NCBI GenBank assembly: GCA_003644325.1
Contig: QNCA01000091.1
Location: 1-6,288, forward strand
Length of the DNA: 6,288 nucleotides
Reading direction: 5' to 3'
From: Planctomycetota bacterium
Lineage (GTDB): Bacteria; Planctomycetota; B129-G9
Part shown: positions 5,027 through 6,288 of the stretch, one piece after another
Position numbering within the stretch: the stretch's first letter is position 1
How the letters are laid out: each line of letters starts with the position of its first letter
Made by a program: the position numbers and the translations under genes
The notes under the pieces: model-generated
Seen by the model: the letters and a program-made list of their open reading frames with translations, nothing else
The model's database searches: none
Told to the model about the DNA's origin: nothing

Positions 5027-6288
5027 AGCAGCACCTCTTCCTGAAAAGAGTAGAATATGGTTATGTCGTCCACTACCGGGGTATCAATCAGGCAGTCGGT
5101 CATCGGAGAGTCGTAATAATCCGGGTTGGGCGCCGCCTCTATCCCTATCTTCAGTTTGAACGAATCGACGAAAGCGCCGATGATTTCCGTGTTGTTCGGG
5201 TCTTCCAGTTTGACGGTGTTACCGTCTTCGTCTTTCACCGCGTGGCCCTGGTCGTCGAGAAGATAGACGGTTACGCCGGTGTTGTCCGGGTCCAGGGTAA
5301 TGGGGATGAACTGTGTCCAGTTGATGCCCTCCAGCCTGGCGCCTTTCGGCAGGTGGATTTCGGGGGAGATATAGGTTCCCTCGTCGAAATAGCGTCCTTC
5401 CTGGAGGTGCTCCTGTAAACGCGCGCTCACATCCGATATGCTGTTGCCGACCATCGTGTATATCTTGAACTCGTCAACGGTGCAGGCAAACTCCGGCAGG
5501 GTGATTTTCTGTATTCCGAAATTGGCGAAATCCTCCTGGTTGGCGGGGAGCCTCTCGGAGCCGATGAGCGTGCCGTTCAACGCCCAGAAGACCTCGTCCT
5601 TCAGGCAGATAGTCGCGAAGTGGAACCATTCCCCGTCGCGTATAATGTGATCGACGTCATGCGGCGGCGATTCGTCGGGATCCGGGTCGTCGGTGTAACT
5701 CGACTTAAAATGGAATGGTTGGCGGGGTTTGTCTCCCGTATATTGCTTCAAGAAATCATCAAACTCGAACAGGACGGATCTGCGCCTCAACCAGGCATAA
5801 GGCGGCCTGTCGCCCCAGTCGGACCATATGCCCTCTACAACCCACTGGAGGGGCTGCAAGCGGAACTCTACATCCATGGAAGTGCCTACTTTCGACGCGC
5901 CCCAGCCCGGGGGGCCCATCTGCGGCGGGCGGATGCCGTACGCCTGGTTATAAAGGTAATATGGATAAGTAAATTCTATTTTCGTCAGCCTGATAAAGGA
6001 CTGGGTGGGGTGCTCTTCTTCAGGGTGCACCGGACGCTCGTAGGGCGGCGGCGCCGTCCACGACTGCCAGCGCCAGTTGGTCGGGGACTTCATCATCTCC
6101 TCCCAGTTGCCGTCGTGCACGCTGTTATCGTTGTCCACGGCGCTGAACATCGGTTTCACCCACATCTCCACCAGGAGGGTCAGGCAGTTCTCGCTGGCGC
6201 TGGCGTACCACTCGTTCAAGACCAGGGAATCGACGAACTCCTCTATCAACTCTGACTCTGCGGTGATTCGGGGCTCGTTACCATGGAA
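5008..6288 (-). CDS. LamG/concanavalin-like jellyroll protein, N-terminus cut by the window edge
   Basis: The frame is open from the right edge to TAA at 5010-5008, giving 426 visible residues. A TTG at 6249 is in frame but has open coding sequence before it, so it is probably an internal Leu codon and the gene begins outside the window. Visible residues 36-46 (LTLLVEMWVKP, near 6183) fit the first strand of LamG-type domains. The closing strands are clear: GEWFHFATI (near 5633), WALNGTLIGSERL (near 5582) and CTVDEFKIYT (ending 5455). The domain is longer than usual, with a Trp/Pro/Tyr-rich insertion in its first half. A second beta-rich domain follows (5391-5044; from YFDEGTYISPEIHLP to DDITIFYSF), with acidic loops. 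LamG folds generally bind glycans or proteins, or act as structural modules outside the cell. No catalytic residues are evident. The missing start leaves open whether it has a signal peptide or a prepilin-type leader. It is cotranscribed with the next gene, which it overlaps by 19 bases. Confidence 0.88.
   Translation of the reverse strand, partial: FHGNEPRITAESELIEEFVDSLVLNEWYASASENCLTLLVEMWVKPMFSAVDNDNSVHDGNWEEMMKSPTNWRWQSWTAPPPYERPVHPEEEHPTQSFIRLTKIEFTYPYYLYNQAYGIRPPQMGPPGWGASKVGTSMDVEFRLQPLQWVVEGIWSDWGDRPPYAWLRRRSVLFEFDDFLKQYTGDKPRQPFHFKSSYTDDPDPDESPPHDVDHIIRDGEWFHFATICLKDEVFWALNGTLIGSERLPANQEDFANFGIQKITLPEFACTVDEFKIYTMVGNSISDVSARLQEHLQEGRYFDEGTYISPEIHLPKGARLEGINWTQFIPITLDPDNTGVTVYLLDDQGHAVKDEDGNTVKLEDPNNTEIIGAFVDSFKLKIGIEAAPNPDYYDSPMTDCLIDTPVVDDITIFYSFQEEVLLWELVE
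5034..5037 (-). promoter_or_regulatory. Shine-Dalgarno site deciding the GTG start of the 948-residue gene
   Basis: GAGG on the minus strand lies inside the last codons of the LamG gene, 7 bases before the GTG at 5026-5024. Ribosomes ending at the LamG stop (5010-5008) would be within 16 bases of this start, so re-initiation or coupling is likely. Confidence 0.7.

Noticed and set aside
5210..5256. EF-hand-like acidic stretch (DDQGHAVKDEDGN) in the second domain of the LamG protein
   Set aside because: Spacing of the acidic residues does not fit a calcium loop, and the context is a beta-hairpin turn rather than helix-loop-helix.
5620..6255. Plus-strand open frame of 211 codons opposite the LamG gene
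   Set aside because: Antisense shadow; the translation is Arg/His/Val-rich without motifs, while the minus strand encodes clear LamG strands.

Overview
The window reads as three leftward genes (minus strand), all encoding large exported or surface-type proteins of unknown physiological role. There are no rightward genes, RNA genes, CRISPR arrays or transposase genes. The DNA is GC-rich, and the coding strand has strong codon bias that produces many long false frames on the plus strand. The protein types (FG-GAP/VCBS propeller, LamG jellyroll, PstS-like domain fused to a long helical tail) and the good Shine-Dalgarno sites fit a GC-rich environmental bacterium with a large secretome. A planctomycete, lentisphaerote, hydrogenedentote or similar lineage is plausible, but this is only an impression. 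Nothing in the sequence fixes the taxon.

Layout in transcription order, right to left. (1) From the right edge to 5008 is the 3' part of a LamG/concanavalin-like protein, truncated at its N-terminus by the window edge. (2) Overlapping its last codons by 19 bases is a GTG-started gene (5026 to 2180) for a 948-residue exported protein. It carries a beta-sandwich, a PstS-like solute-binding domain whose anion-binding loop looks degenerate, and a C-terminal helical region of about 430 residues. The overlap suggests translational coupling. (3) After the stop codon come an 85-base palindrome-in-palindrome element (two GGTGACAGTCACC palindromes flanking a 10-bp inverted repeat, REPIN-like) and a strong intrinsic terminator at 2016-1980. 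(4) A leader of about 275 bases holds the presumed promoter of the next gene. (5) From 1705 to the left edge runs a secreted FG-GAP/VCBS protein: signal peptide, coiled coil, and seven calcium-motif repeats that make up one complete seven-bladed propeller. Its C-terminus lies beyond the window.

Genes 1 and 2 probably form the end of one operon, and gene 3 is a separate transcription unit in the same direction. Together they look like an extracytoplasmic set with binding or adhesion folds (jellyroll, solute-binding clamshell, beta-propeller). No catalytic domain is recognisable, so no pathway can be assigned.
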